Part shown: positions 7,046 through 15,762 of the stretch, in pieces
Layout: the number at the start of each line of letters is the position of its first letter
Numbering within the stretch: the stretch's first letter is position 1
Source of the DNA: an uncultured Campylobacter sp.
Lineage (GTDB): Bacteria > Campylobacterota > Campylobacteria > Campylobacterales > Campylobacteraceae
Assembly: GCF_938030685.1 (NCBI RefSeq)
Contig: NZ_CALHHX010000014.1
Span: forward strand, 1-32,440
Reading direction: 5' to 3'
Length of the DNA stretch: 32,440 bases
Made by a program: the position numbers and the translations under genes
The notes under the pieces: generated by a model
What the model was told of the DNA's origin: nothing
The model's input: only the letters and a program-made list of their open reading frames with translations
Databases searched by the model: none

Positions 7046-9313
7046 ATGGCGAATAAAGGCAAGGTCATATGCCCTTATTGTGGCACAGGCTGTCAAATCG
7101 AGCTGACTGCGGAAGACAATTATATCAAATCCGCAACCGGCGTAAGCGACAACCCCGTAAATCAAGGTTGTTTATGTTTGAAAGGTTATTACGGATGGAA
7201 TTACGTAGGCTCTAGAGATAGGCTTACTACTCCGCTAATTCGTAAAAAGAATGGCAAATTTAGTAAAGACGGCGATTTGGTCGAGGCTAGTTGGGACGAA
7301 GCGCTTGATTTGGTTGCTAAAAAGATGCTCGAGGTTAAAGAAAAATACGGCGCTGACGCGATAGCTGGAAACTATTCCGCACGCTGTACGCATGAGGATA
7401 ACTACGTAGCGCAGAAGCTACTTAGAATTTTAGGCACGAATAATATCGATCACTGCGCGCGCATTTGACACGCTCCGACTGTGGCAGGTCTTGCCAAAAC
7501 AATCGGTAACGGAGCAGCTACAAATAGCTTCACAGAGATCGGAACTCACAGCAACTGCATTATGATGATCGGCTCAAACCCTGAAAACGGCCACCCGATC
7601 GTAGCTATGCACGTTCAAAGAGCGCTAAATAGAGGCGCCAAACTCATCGTCATTGACCCAGTTAAGACGGAATTTGCAAATCGCGCAGATATCCACCTCC
7701 AGCTTGAGCCGGAGCACAATATCCCGGTTATAAACGCTTTAATCCATGCTATTATCGACGAGAATTTGGTAAATCAAGAATTCGTTGAGAAATACACCAA
7801 GGGTTTTGAATATGTAAAAGAGGCGGTTAAGGATTATTCGCCTGAGGCCGTAGCTAAATACACAAGGTTAAACGCTGAAGATATTAGAAAAGCGGCTAGA
7901 ATTTACGCTACTACGCGACCTGCGGTTATCACGCACGGCATGGGCGTAACTCACTTCAACCACGGCGTGGGCGCGGTCTGCGACATTTCAAATTTAATGC
8001 TCGTAACGGGCAATGTGGGCGAGCTTGGAAGCGGCGATCTACCGATCCGCGGACAAGAAAACGTTCAAGGCTGCTGCGATATGGGAATGCTTCCTAACGT
8101 ATTTACCGGCTATAAAGCTGTAACCGACGAGAGTGCCCGTGATTGGTTTGAGCGCCAGTGGAATTTGCCGAAAGGTCATCTAAATGGCAAGATCGGCATT
8201 CATAAAACCGAAGTGCCTGACGCAATTCTTGATGGTAGGGTAAAATTCTTCTGGACGATGGGTGAAAACCCGGTTATGACCGATCCGAACGCAAACCACT
8301 TCTTGCGCGCGATTTCGCAGGTAGAGATGTATGTGATCCAAGATATTTTCTTAACCGAGACGAGCCGCAAAGCAGATGTTGTGCTTCCTGGAGCTTGCAG
8401 CGGCGAGAAGGAGGGTACTTATGCTAACGCCGAGCGCCGCGTACAGCATAGCGAAATTGTAGTTGCCCCTCCGGGACAAGCTAGACAAGACTGGGCTATC
8501 ATCTGCGAGCTTGCCAGACGCCTAGGTCTAGGGGATTATTTCACATTTCAATCTCCAGAGCAGATTTGGGAAGAGGTGCGCAGGGTAGCTCCGCACAACT
8601 ACGGCGGAATGAGCTATTACCGCATCAAAAAATACCACGGACTTCACTGGCCGTGCCCTGATGAGAATTCTATGGGCGGACCTGCATTGTACCTTGATAA
8701 AAAATTCTTTACCCCGGACGGTAAAGGAAATTTCGTCCCAGTTCTATTTGTGGATGATAAGAGCAAGATCGAAAGCGCCAAAGAGGAATTCGCAAAGCGT
8801 ATGAATATGCCGAAAGATTATCCTGTAATGGCAGGCTCCGTGGACGAGAAGACCGATGCAGAGTTCCCAATCCAGCTTCTAACTACGCGTAAGGTTTACG
8901 AGTACGCAGGAGGCGCGATGACTAGGCGCTCTAAGACCGTAGAGCAGGGCGGCGACGCGATAGGACCGATTGCGGAAATGAATCCGAAACTCGCCGAGCG
9001 ATATGGAATTTCGCAGGGCGATTTCATCGTCGCGTGGAGCCGCTACGGCTATATCGCGATCAAGGCGGACATCACCGAGTGTATAATGGATGGTATCATT
9101 CAGATGTCTTATCACTACTGGGAGAGCTGCTGCAACGAGCTAACCAGCGGCGGCTGGGATCTAATCGCCAAAACTCCTACGTTTAAGGCGGCGATTCAGA
9201 TTAAAAAGATCGACGAGGCGGAATTCTTGCGTATCCGCGAGCTTAAGCGCATTAAATTTCAAACCAATAAAGTTGTTTACGACGACTTCCACCACCATCC
9301 GATTAAATTCTAA
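7046..9313 (+). CDS. fdhF: Formate dehydrogenase H, selenocysteine-containing catalytic subunit
   Basis: Molybdopterin/[4Fe-4S] enzyme that oxidises formate to CO2. An in-frame TGA at 7466-7468 is read here as selenocysteine (residue 141), joining two open stretches into a protein of about 755 residues (E. coli FdhF is 715). The flanking residues, HCARI-Sec-HAPTVAGL, match the E. coli active site CARV-Sec-HGPSVAGL. Cluster ligands are Cys9, Cys12, Cys16 and Cys44; the catalytic-site Lys46 (KGYYGWNYV) and His142 are present. A SECIS hairpin follows the TGA directly. ATG 7046 is chosen over an upstream ATG (6986) because AAGGAG lies 5 bases before it and MANKGKVICPYCGTGC begins as the family does. 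The C-terminus carries an extra basic and His-rich tail (about 30 residues). It is transcribed away from hyf and is the likely electron donor to HyfA. Confidence 0.96.
7466..7515 (+). promoter_or_regulatory. SECIS element for selenocysteine insertion in fdhF
   Basis: Directly after the UGA (7466-7468), GGCA (7483-7486) pairs with TGCC (7492-7495) around the loop GGTCT. This is the bacterial SelB-binding loop and closely resembles the E. coli fdhF loop. An outer helix can form between GCTCCG (7472-7477) and CGGAGC (7510-7515). The presence of selA/selB/selC elsewhere in the genome is implied but not visible here. Confidence 0.88.
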
Positions 9314-9329
9314 GAATTTAATCTTATCC

Positions 9330-9365
9330 GTAGATTCGGGGGCTATGCTTCCGAATCTACTTTTT
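9330..9365 (+). terminator. Rho-independent terminator of fdhF
   Basis: A perfect 10-base stem, GTAGATTCGG (9330-9339) with CCGAATCTAC (9351-9360), has an 11-base loop and is followed by TTTTT. It sits 16 bases after the fdhF stop. Confidence 0.88.
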
Positions 9366-10274
9366 AACAATCAATTCAAATAATATGAAATTTTGGCGAT
9401 CTAGCCGTCTTGCAGTATTTTAAAGATCAAAAATTTAAAAAATTCAATAAATTCTGCGGTACTTCAAATACGTCTTTTTGCGTAGTCGCACTATCGAATA
9501 AGAGGGCAGTTGAAATTTATCTGCTATTGCGTTAATAGATGTGGCGGCAAGAGATCAGCCGTTCGTGATTTAACAAATCCTAATAAATGTAGTCTCTATA
9601 AGAGCGGCGCAATGGAGTAAATTTTAAAGATAAGCATGATAATAAGGCCATTTTATCGCAACAAATCTTACCAAATTACATTATTGATTAAATTTTAACG
9701 CGCGTAGGCTGATTTTATGCGAATTAGCCTATATTGCCAAGTAGCGCTGCAATTTTAATAACGCAAATGCAATTTTTGTGATTTTGATAGATGAATGCAA
9801 AAGGCTTATAGGCTTTTTTAAAATGCTAGACGCGGCTTTTTTAGTCTTAATAGTTGCAAATACCGGTTTCTAGCATAACCGGAGTAGTTTCGCGCTCCGT
9901 CTGAAATCCATAAATTTTGATTTTAAAATTTTAGATTTAAAATTCCGAATTCCGCCGTGCTTGGAGCTCGGAATTTTTATAATTTTATTTTATCGCGTGT
10001 TTTTGGCGTTCTATTTTCACGCGGGAGCCCTTTGCTGCGCCAGATCACGCCGCTTGCGATGTTAAAGCTATTGCGCCAAAGCTTCTGCCTGCTTGCGGAC
10101 GAGATTTATGAAGCTAGGCTCTGATATTGAAGCTATTGCGCCAAAGCTGCTGCGGCAGAATTCCATTTACTTTATGCAAAAATAGTTAAAATTTCTGCCG
10201 CTTGTCGCTCCTGAGCTACTTATTGTGCCGGTCTGTTCGTCTCGCTTTAATTTTTATCGCTAGCAGCACCTACT
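9366..10274. other. Gene-poor spacer between fdhF and the TRAP binding protein
   Basis: About 900 bases in which I find no convincing gene or RNA. It contains a 10-base perfect inverted repeat, AAAATTCCGA (9939-9948) with TCGGAATTTT (9968-9977), and an 18-base direct repeat at 10066 and 10131. The sequence could be decayed coding DNA, but I cannot identify a parent gene. Confidence 0.5.
10066..10148. repeat. Direct repeat pair of 18 bases
   Basis: AGCTATTGCGCCAAAGCT occurs at 10066-10083 and again, identical, at 10131-10148, 65 bases apart. No function is evident. Confidence 0.6.
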
Positions 10275-11468
10275 TTACTTTGTCGCTCCTAAATTTTTGC
10301 CGTCCGTCGCATTAGAATTGCTCGCAGCGCCGTGATTTTCGCTGTTTTCAGAATCTGAGTTTGTCGTACCGCTAGGGCTTGCGGAGATTGGGTTTGCTGC
10401 ACTTTCGCCTGCGATACTGCTTACGTTATTTATGTAGGCTACGGTGCTTATTTTATTCCATTCTCTGCCGATTTTCAAAAATGCGCGCTGGCTGTCTAGG
10501 ATCTCTTTAAACATTGGATCTTTCGCCGCTTCCTCGTCTAAGATTTCATTCGTTGCTTTTTTAAGCGCGGCTATCACGTCCGCAGGAAAGTCGCGCACCT
10601 GCACATCCGGAAACTGCGCTTTTAGCTCCGCCCAAATGCGAGCGTTTTCGTAAAAGCCCTTATTTTGGAAGTTCTCTCCGGCAAGTCTTGCTGCAGCCTC
10701 TAAGATCGCTTGAAGATCCGCAGGCAGCTTCTCTAGCGCCTTTTGATTTACCAGCAGTTGGCAGTCTCCCATAGGCTCTTGCCAGCCTGTGTAGTAGTAT
10801 TTAGCCACTTTGTGAAATCCAAGTGGCATATCATAGACAGGGCTTACCCACTCGACCGCATCGATCGTACCCATCTCTAACGCCATAAATAGCTCGCCCG
10901 TAGGCACCGTGTTTATAGTAGCACCTAGCTTGCTCATCACCTCTCCGCCTAGCCCTGGTATGCGGAATTTAAGCCCTTGCAAATCTGCAACCGAGTTGAT
11001 CTCTTTTTTAAACCAGCCACCCATTTGCATGCCGGTAGATCCCATCAAAAAGGTCTTCATGCCGTATTGTGCGAACATCTTATCATTAAGCTCTCGCCCA
11101 CCACCATAGTAATACCACGCGTGCTGCTCATCAGTAGTCATACCGAAAGGCACTGCCGTCCAGAGCATAGTTTTGGCGTCTTTGCCTTTATAATAATAAA
11201 GCGAAGTATATCCTAGATCGTATTGACCGCTTTTGACGAAGTCGAATATGCCAAAGCTTGCCTTGTGCTTGCTCGGCGTATCGATGCGGATCTGAAGCCT
11301 ACCACCGCTAAGGCTTTCGGCATAGTTTTTAAAATCCTCGGCGGCAGCGCCCAAAACGGGCGTAGTCGCCTCCCACGTACTAGCAAGTCTTAGGCGATAT
11401 ACCTTATCGTCGCCGAAAAGCTGCGAGCCCAAAAGCATGAGACATGCAAACAAAAAAATCTTTTTCAT
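10275..11468 (-). CDS. TRAP transporter periplasmic substrate-binding protein (DctP family)
   Basis: A 397-residue exported solute receptor. A Sec signal peptide covers residues 1 to about 19 (MKKIFLFACLMLLGSQLFG). The mature part shows DctP-family features: a YRLRLASTWE start, Arg169 in GLKFRIPGLGG (the conserved carboxylate-binding Arg), GELFMALEMGTIDAVEWVSP and GWQEP. The EW pair and WQEP resemble TRAP receptors for 2-oxo acids or other organic acids (TakP type), so an organic anion is the likely ligand; the exact one is unknown. From about residue 350 it ends in a 48-residue Ser/Asn/Ala-rich tail that is not part of the family fold. No DctQ or DctM membrane subunit is next to it, so the permease must be elsewhere or absent. 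An AAGGA site precedes the ATG. Confidence 0.85.
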   Translation of the reverse strand: MKKIFLFACLMLLGSQLFGDDKVYRLRLASTWEATTPVLGAAAEDFKNYAESLSGGRLQIRIDTPSKHKASFGIFDFVKSGQYDLGYTSLYYYKGKDAKTMLWTAVPFGMTTDEQHAWYYYGGGRELNDKMFAQYGMKTFLMGSTGMQMGGWFKKEINSVADLQGLKFRIPGLGGEVMSKLGATINTVPTGELFMALEMGTIDAVEWVSPVYDMPLGFHKVAKYYYTGWQEPMGDCQLLVNQKALEKLPADLQAILEAAARLAGENFQNKGFYENARIWAELKAQFPDVQVRDFPADVIAALKKATNEILDEEAAKDPMFKEILDSQRAFLKIGREWNKISTVAYINNVSSIAGESAANPISASPSGTTNSDSENSENHGAASNSNATDGKNLGATK

Positions 11469-12538
11469 TTATATCCTTTCATAAAGTTTTAAATTCATAA
11501 AATTTCAAAATTTAGCGCGCCGTCGGCTTAAAATTTAATCGCGTCCTGCGTTACTGCTACGAAATTCTGCTTCGCGGTATCTATTTTATCGACACGTTGC
11601 TTTCTATTCTATTTTACGACGCTTCATCTTATAGACACCTTGCTTTGCAGACGTCTTATTTCGCGACATTTTACTTCTTAGCGCCCTGCCCAAGCTTTTT
11701 TATTTTACAATGCCTGGCTTTGCGACGATAGAGCGCCACGTTAGTTTTATTTCGCCGCATTCGGGCGTACTTACTTACACCTGCATCATATCTAGCGATA
11801 ATATTTTATCAAGCGCGCTTATTTAAAAACCTCTGGCAGCAGACCTATTTTGCTTAGAAACAACAAAAGTATCTTAAAATGCTATCTTTGCGCCTTTGCA
11901 GATAAAATTCTCTTTTTCTTTCAAAGCGAGCTTTGTCATTATCGGCAAGCTTAGACGCTACGCCATTTTTTGATCTTAGACGGCAGAATCGTGCTTTTAA
12001 ATTTAAAATTCCGCAATCTGCACAATCTTCGCGCCACACTGGCAAGCAAAGATTTAGCCTTTATATTTAAATTTTGCGCCTTAGTTGAGCGCAAAATTCC
12101 GCGCGGAGTTTTTGAAATTCCGCGCGAAGTCTAGATTAAAATTTTACGCAGAGCCATCCCGCGTTGTCTAAAATTTTTTGCAAAATTCCGTGCCGCAAAA
12201 TGCACTTAAAATTTTAAATTTGCTATTGCGCGGAATTTTCTTAGCGTAAATTCTAAGCCTTGAAATTTTACTCTTGTTCGACAGCATAAAATTTTAAAAT
12301 TAAATTCTGCAACTGCCATGCCTTAAAATTTTATTTGCAAAACATACTTTTTAAATTTTAAAATTTTAAATCTAAACCCGCAAAATTCCGTATTTTGCGT
12401 TTTTGAAATTCTATTTAGTAAAATTTTATCTCGCGGATCTCTCGCTCTATAAATTTCCGCGCTAAATGAAATTTTACTCCGCATAGTTTGCGCTTCGTAA
12501 AATTCTAGCTCGCAAAATTTCGCTTAAAATTTCGCAAG
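11469..12538. repeat. Gene-poor spacer rich in AAATTT/AAATTCCGC motifs
   Basis: About 1,070 bases with no gene I can support; the longest frames are short and lack family character. The right half (about 12050-12540) is crowded with AAAATTTTA, AAATTTTAAAATT and AAATTCCGCG elements separated by short GC-rich runs, for example AAATTCCGCGCG twice between about 12094 and 12126. It looks like one of the degenerate repeat islands that recur through this window. The first bases carry the promoter region of the TRAP receptor gene, but no clear -10 is seen. Confidence 0.5.
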
Positions 12539-12781
12539 CTAGCCCTTATTTTCGAATAGTTCCGCGTGTTTGCTACGCAAAAACTCGACCACGGCGATCA
12601 CCTCGTCCGCGCCGCTAGCGTCAGAGTTCGCAAGCACCGTGTCGATATTTTCGATGTAGAGCTGCGCCGCATCGGCGAGCCGCTCGCGCTTCACGCCCGC
12701 ATAAAGCAGCATCGCGTCAAGCAGGATATTAATCTCGTAGATGAGGTCCTGCTCGGCGATTTTTTCGTCATTATTTTTCAT
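12539..12781 (-). CDS. Small conserved-looking hypothetical protein (80 aa)
   Basis: An 80-residue acidic, mostly helical soluble protein (DLIYEINILLDAMLLYAGVK; ELFENKG end). No motif is recognised. It overlaps the end of the DHH phosphoesterase gene by 11 bases and runs in the same direction, which supports it as the third gene of that operon. Regular codon use and lack of low-complexity repeats also favour a real gene. Function unknown. Confidence 0.65.
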   Translation of the reverse strand: MKNNDEKIAEQDLIYEINILLDAMLLYAGVKRERLADAAQLYIENIDTVLANSDASGADEVIAVVEFLRSKHAELFENKG

Positions 12782-13823
12782 CTTCTTCCTTTGAAATTTG
12801 AGTTTTTTTCTCGATTAGATCCACGATTTGCGCCTTTACGGCTTCGTACGAGCTCGCGTCCTTAAAGCCCGCAAACATCCCGCCGCTCGCATTTACGTGT
12901 CCGCCGCCGCCGAGGAGCAGCTTTGCCATTTCGCTTACGTCGATCTTGCCGTCGGCGCGGAAGCTGAGTGTTTTCTTGCTCGTTACGTCGATGAAAAAAT
13001 CGACATCAGGGTTTTGCGTCAAAAAGTCGTTGCCGATGACGCTTACGTTGCCGATATTGTAGGTCAAAATGCCTTTTTTATCGAGGTAGCTGATCTCAAA
13101 GCGCTGCTTTTGCGTGCTTAGGCGATCGACTACGAAATGCGAGACGAGATTGCTTAGCGTATCGTCGCGCTCGCCTTTAAAAAATTCCTTTTTTATGCCG
13201 TGCAACGCGCTATCTAGCGCTATGTGTGCGTCCACCTCGTCTTGAAATTTAAAAATTTTTTCTAACAGGAAAAAGATATAATCCCTGCTCTCTCGCTCAA
13301 ACATAATTTTATTGATCTCTTTTGCGCCCGAGACCATGCCGAGGCAGACCTTGCCGAGCTCAAACTCGCTCTGCTCCTTCAGCCAGATATCCACGGCGTT
13401 TACGACGCGCACGAGCTTATCCAGCCGCGTCTCGCCGCCGAACATCGCGCTGAAAAAATCATACGTTATCTTCGTGGCGCAGCGCGATGAGTCCAAAAAA
13501 TACCACGGGAATTTTTTCGCGCACTCAAGTCCGCTTTGATGATGATCCAGAAGGATCACGCGGGCGTTGCGGCGGGCTAGTTCACCGCTAAATTTCTCGC
13601 ACTGCGCAGGCAGTAAATTTAGATCGGTGATTAAAACTAGGCTTTTTTCGTCTGCGTTTGCGGCAAGCCTTGCGTCGATACCGGCGAGGATGAGTTCAAA
13701 TTTTTCGTTTATCTCCTTGCCGTAGTTGGCGTTGAAAAATTCCACATCCGTCAAATAGTGCGCCGCGACGAACTGCGCGCCGTAGCCGTCCAGATCGGTG
13801 TGGCTTAGGTGATATATTTTCAT
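12771..13823 (-). CDS. DHH-family phosphoesterase (NrnB-like oligoribonuclease)
   Basis: A 350-residue DHH/DHHA1 phosphoesterase. Metal-binding motifs run in order: HTDLDG (residues 8-13), ITDLNL (65-70), LDHHQSG (92-98, the DHH motif) and the DHHA1 motif GGGGHVNASGG (305-315), which binds the substrate phosphate. This architecture fits exonucleases that degrade short RNA oligonucleotides or cyclic-dinucleotide products; similar proteins are often annotated as Bacillus-type oligoribonuclease NrnB. The exact substrate cannot be read from sequence. Its start overlaps the stop of the Rrf2 regulator gene in ATGA, and the small hypothetical gene overlaps its end, so the three form one operon. The N-terminus begins at the first beta strand, so the start is secure. 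Confidence 0.85.
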   Translation of the reverse strand: MKIYHLSHTDLDGYGAQFVAAHYLTDVEFFNANYGKEINEKFELILAGIDARLAANADEKSLVLITDLNLLPAQCEKFSGELARRNARVILLDHHQSGLECAKKFPWYFLDSSRCATKITYDFFSAMFGGETRLDKLVRVVNAVDIWLKEQSEFELGKVCLGMVSGAKEINKIMFERESRDYIFFLLEKIFKFQDEVDAHIALDSALHGIKKEFFKGERDDTLSNLVSHFVVDRLSTQKQRFEISYLDKKGILTYNIGNVSVIGNDFLTQNPDVDFFIDVTSKKTLSFRADGKIDVSEMAKLLLGGGGHVNASGGMFAGFKDASSYEAVKAQIVDLIEKKTQISKEEDEK

Positions 13824-14233
13824 TTGCGCTCTTTGCCGATAATGTCTGCTAGCGTGATCGTATCCATATACTCATCGACCTTCTCCTGAAGCTCGCCGAA
13901 CATTAGATTGACGCGGCATAGCGTGCGACCGTTCGGGCAGGCGTCGATCCCCTCGGCGGTGCAGTCAAATACCGTCGCCTTGCGTCTTTCGGCGCTTTTG
14001 ATGATCTCGCTTAGCGTGATCTCGTCCGCATTGCGCGCGAGCACAAAGCCGCCCTTAGCGCCTTTGAAGGAATTTAGAAGCCCCGCACGAGCTAAATTTT
14101 GTAAAATTTTAGCCAAAAAGCTGCGTGAAATTCCAAGCTCGCTAGAGATCGAATCGACATCCATCGATTCCTCCTTACCCGCGATGCAGATCATTGAAAG
14201 TAGGGCGTATTCGCTTGCTTTTGTAAAAAGCAT
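13820..14233 (-). CDS. Rrf2-family transcriptional regulator with Fe-S cysteine triad
   Basis: A 137-residue winged-helix regulator of the Rrf2 family (IscR/NsrR/RsrR relatives). It starts with the typical MLFTKASEYALLSMICIA and has the DNA-recognition region SSELGISRSFLAKILQNLARAGLL (about residues 30-53) and wing GAKGGFVLAR. Cys91, Cys99 and Cys106 (spacing C-x7-C-x6-C) match the [2Fe-2S] ligands of this family, so it probably senses Fe-S status, nitric oxide or redox stress. Its target genes are not known; autoregulation in the spacer shared with rpsO is possible. It heads the operon with the DHH phosphoesterase. Confidence 0.9.
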   Translation of the reverse strand: MLFTKASEYALLSMICIAGKEESMDVDSISSELGISRSFLAKILQNLARAGLLNSFKGAKGGFVLARNADEITLSEIIKSAERRKATVFDCTAEGIDACPNGRTLCRVNLMFGELQEKVDEYMDTITLADIIGKERK

Positions 14234-14300
14234 TTATTCTCTCCTTTGGTCTGAAAGCGTGCATTTTACACAAAGAAAGCAAAAATTTAGGTTAATTAAG

Positions 14301-14332
14301 TATAATCGCTTCCTATTTTACCGATCAGGAGG
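14301..14332 (+). promoter_or_regulatory. rpsO promoter -10 box and strong Shine-Dalgarno
   Basis: TATAAT at 14301-14306, start expected near 14313, then AGGAGG at 14327-14332, 5 bases before ATG 14338. The predicted leader is only about 25 bases, too short for the pseudoknot that autoregulates E. coli rpsO. Confidence 0.7.
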
Positions 14333-14337
14333 TCATC

Positions 14338-14610
14338 ATGGCTTTAGACACGGCTCAAAAAGCACAGATAGTTGCGAAATTCGCTAGAAGAGAGAAAGAT
14401 ACAGGTTCTGCGGAGGTGCAAATTGCGCTTCTTACCGAGAGGATCACGCTTTTGACCTCTCATTTGCAAGCAAATCCGAAAGATTTTTCATCTCGCTTAG
14501 GACTGCTAAAGCTAGTAGGTCAGCGCAAAAGAATGATGAAATATCTTAAAAACAAAGACTACGCGGTTTACTCCAAGCTCGTTAGCGAGTTAAATTTAAG
14601 AGATAAATAA
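14338..14610 (+). CDS. rpsO: 30S ribosomal protein S15
   Basis: A 90-residue protein matching S15 along its full length (89 residues in E. coli). Signatures include KFARREKDTGSAEVQIALLTERI and the C-terminal LLKLVGQRKRMMKYLKNKD, which bind 16S rRNA helix 22 and the central-domain junction. It is transcribed alone with its own promoter and a strong terminator, divergent from the Rrf2 gene. The start codon is fixed by AGGAGG 5 bases upstream. Confidence 0.98.
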   Translation: MALDTAQKAQIVAKFARREKDTGSAEVQIALLTERITLLTSHLQANPKDFSSRLGLLKLVGQRKRMMKYLKNKDYAVYSKLVSELNLRDK

Positions 14611-14658
14611 GCTCCCTTGCTCGCGGCAGCGTTTATTTCGCCCCGCGATTTATACACG

Positions 14659-14687
14659 GCGTCCGTCAAACGGCGGGCGCTTTTTTT
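14659..14687 (+). terminator. Rho-independent terminator of rpsO
   Basis: GCGTCCGTC (14659-14667) pairs with GGCGGGCGC (14672-14680), a 9-base stem with two G-U pairs and loop AAAC, followed by TTTTTTT. Confidence 0.9.
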
Positions 14688-15057
14688 ATACCCGTTATAC
14701 AGCCACGCTTTTTTGACATTTGAATTTTTTGAGAATTTTGTAATTTTGCCTGAGTTATGAATTTTAAAATTCCGTAGGAATTTTAAAATTTTGTCAAATT
14801 CTAATGACTTGCGTGGTTCTGGCTTGTGACGGAATTTTTAAATCATAGGTGACGATAAATTTTATCTGCGCCGTCTTGCGTACAGTTAGAATTATGCATT
14901 CGCGCTGTTTGGATAATCTAATCTGCATCAAAATTTAATTGTCAAATTCCAAAGAATTTAGATGAAGCTTTTATCATGCCACCAAAAATAGGGCGGCTCG
15001 TAGAATTTCATTTTTTGGAATTTTTAAAAATAATTTTGCTTCTTGCAATTTGAACTT
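14688..15057. other. Spacer between rpsO and cmoA with a 14-base palindromic hairpin
   Basis: About 370 bases with no gene between the convergent rpsO and cmoA. It holds a perfect 14-base inverted repeat, AATTTTAAAATTCC (14760-14773) and GGAATTTTAAAATT (14777-14790) with loop GTA. Each arm carries the AATTTTAAAATT element seen in other spacers. Confidence 0.6.
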
Positions 15058-15762
15058 CTATTTAAACGCCGCGAAGCTCATAAAATTCGCCCATTTAAAG
15101 ATACTCTCGACGCACTTAAAGCCCGCGCTTAGCGCCAAGGCGCGGTTTTCCGCTTCGGTGTAGGGCACGAGCACATTTTCGAGCGCCTCGCGTTTTTGCG
15201 CGATCTCGTAGCGCGAGTAGCCCTGCGCGCGCTTGTAATCCTCGTAAATTTCGATCATCTGGCGCGCCAGCGCAGGCTCTTCGTAGACGATCTTTTCGCT
15301 AAAGATCAAAATCCCGCCCTCGCGCAATCCGTCGTAAATTTTACTCACGAGCGCGGCGCGGCGCGGCGGCCTGATGAACTGCAGAGTGTAGTTTAAAATC
15401 ACGGCGTCGCAGTCTGCGAGGCTCGCATCCAGCACGTCAGATACGCTAAGCTCAAGCTCGGCACCGAACGCTGCCGCCTTGGCGCGGGCGTTTTGTATCA
15501 TCGCCTCCGAGCTGTCGATACCGCATAGCCGCAGATCTGGGCGCAGCGCAAACAACGCCAGCAGCGCGGTCGCAGTCGAGCAGCCAAGATCGATCACGCG
15601 CGCCTTTTGCGGCAGTATCCGCGCCAAAAGCTCGCTGCTAAGCCGCGTGCTTGCTTCATAAAACGGCACGCTGCGGCCGATCATATCATCAAAAACCGAC
15701 GCGACGCTGGCGTCAAACTCAAACTGTTTTTTGATAGGCTCTTTAAAAATTTCGTCTTTCAT
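15058..15762 (-). CDS. cmoA: Carboxy-S-adenosyl-L-methionine synthase CmoA
   Basis: A 234-residue Rossmann-fold enzyme that converts S-adenosylmethionine and prephenate to carboxy-SAM, the donor CmoB uses to modify wobble uridine in tRNA (cmo5U34). Family landmarks are FDASVASVFDDMIGRSVPFY, the SAM loop VIDLGCSTAT (about residues 56-65), NYTLQFIRPPRR and the ending FKWANFMSFAAFK. I use ATG 15762 (MKDEIFK), which has AAGGAA upstream and gives the usual length; an in-frame ATG at 15855 would add 31 basic residues foreign to the family. Its partner cmoB lies about 14 kb away on the same strand. It is separated from ribF by a gene-poor spacer. Confidence 0.94.
   Translation of the reverse strand: MKDEIFKEPIKKQFEFDASVASVFDDMIGRSVPFYEASTRLSSELLARILPQKARVIDLGCSTATALLALFALRPDLRLCGIDSSEAMIQNARAKAAAFGAELELSVSDVLDASLADCDAVILNYTLQFIRPPRRAALVSKIYDGLREGGILIFSEKIVYEEPALARQMIEIYEDYKRAQGYSRYEIAQKREALENVLVPYTEAENRALALSAGFKCVESIFKWANFMSFAAFK

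Noticed and set aside
7046..7468. fdhF as a broken gene with a premature stop
   Set aside because: The TGA is at the known selenocysteine position, with matching flanks and a SECIS hairpin, and the frame continues in full afterwards.
11854..12045. A 63-codon minus-strand frame upstream of the TRAP gene
   Set aside because: No ribosome site, motif or operon context; typical of chance frames in these spacers.
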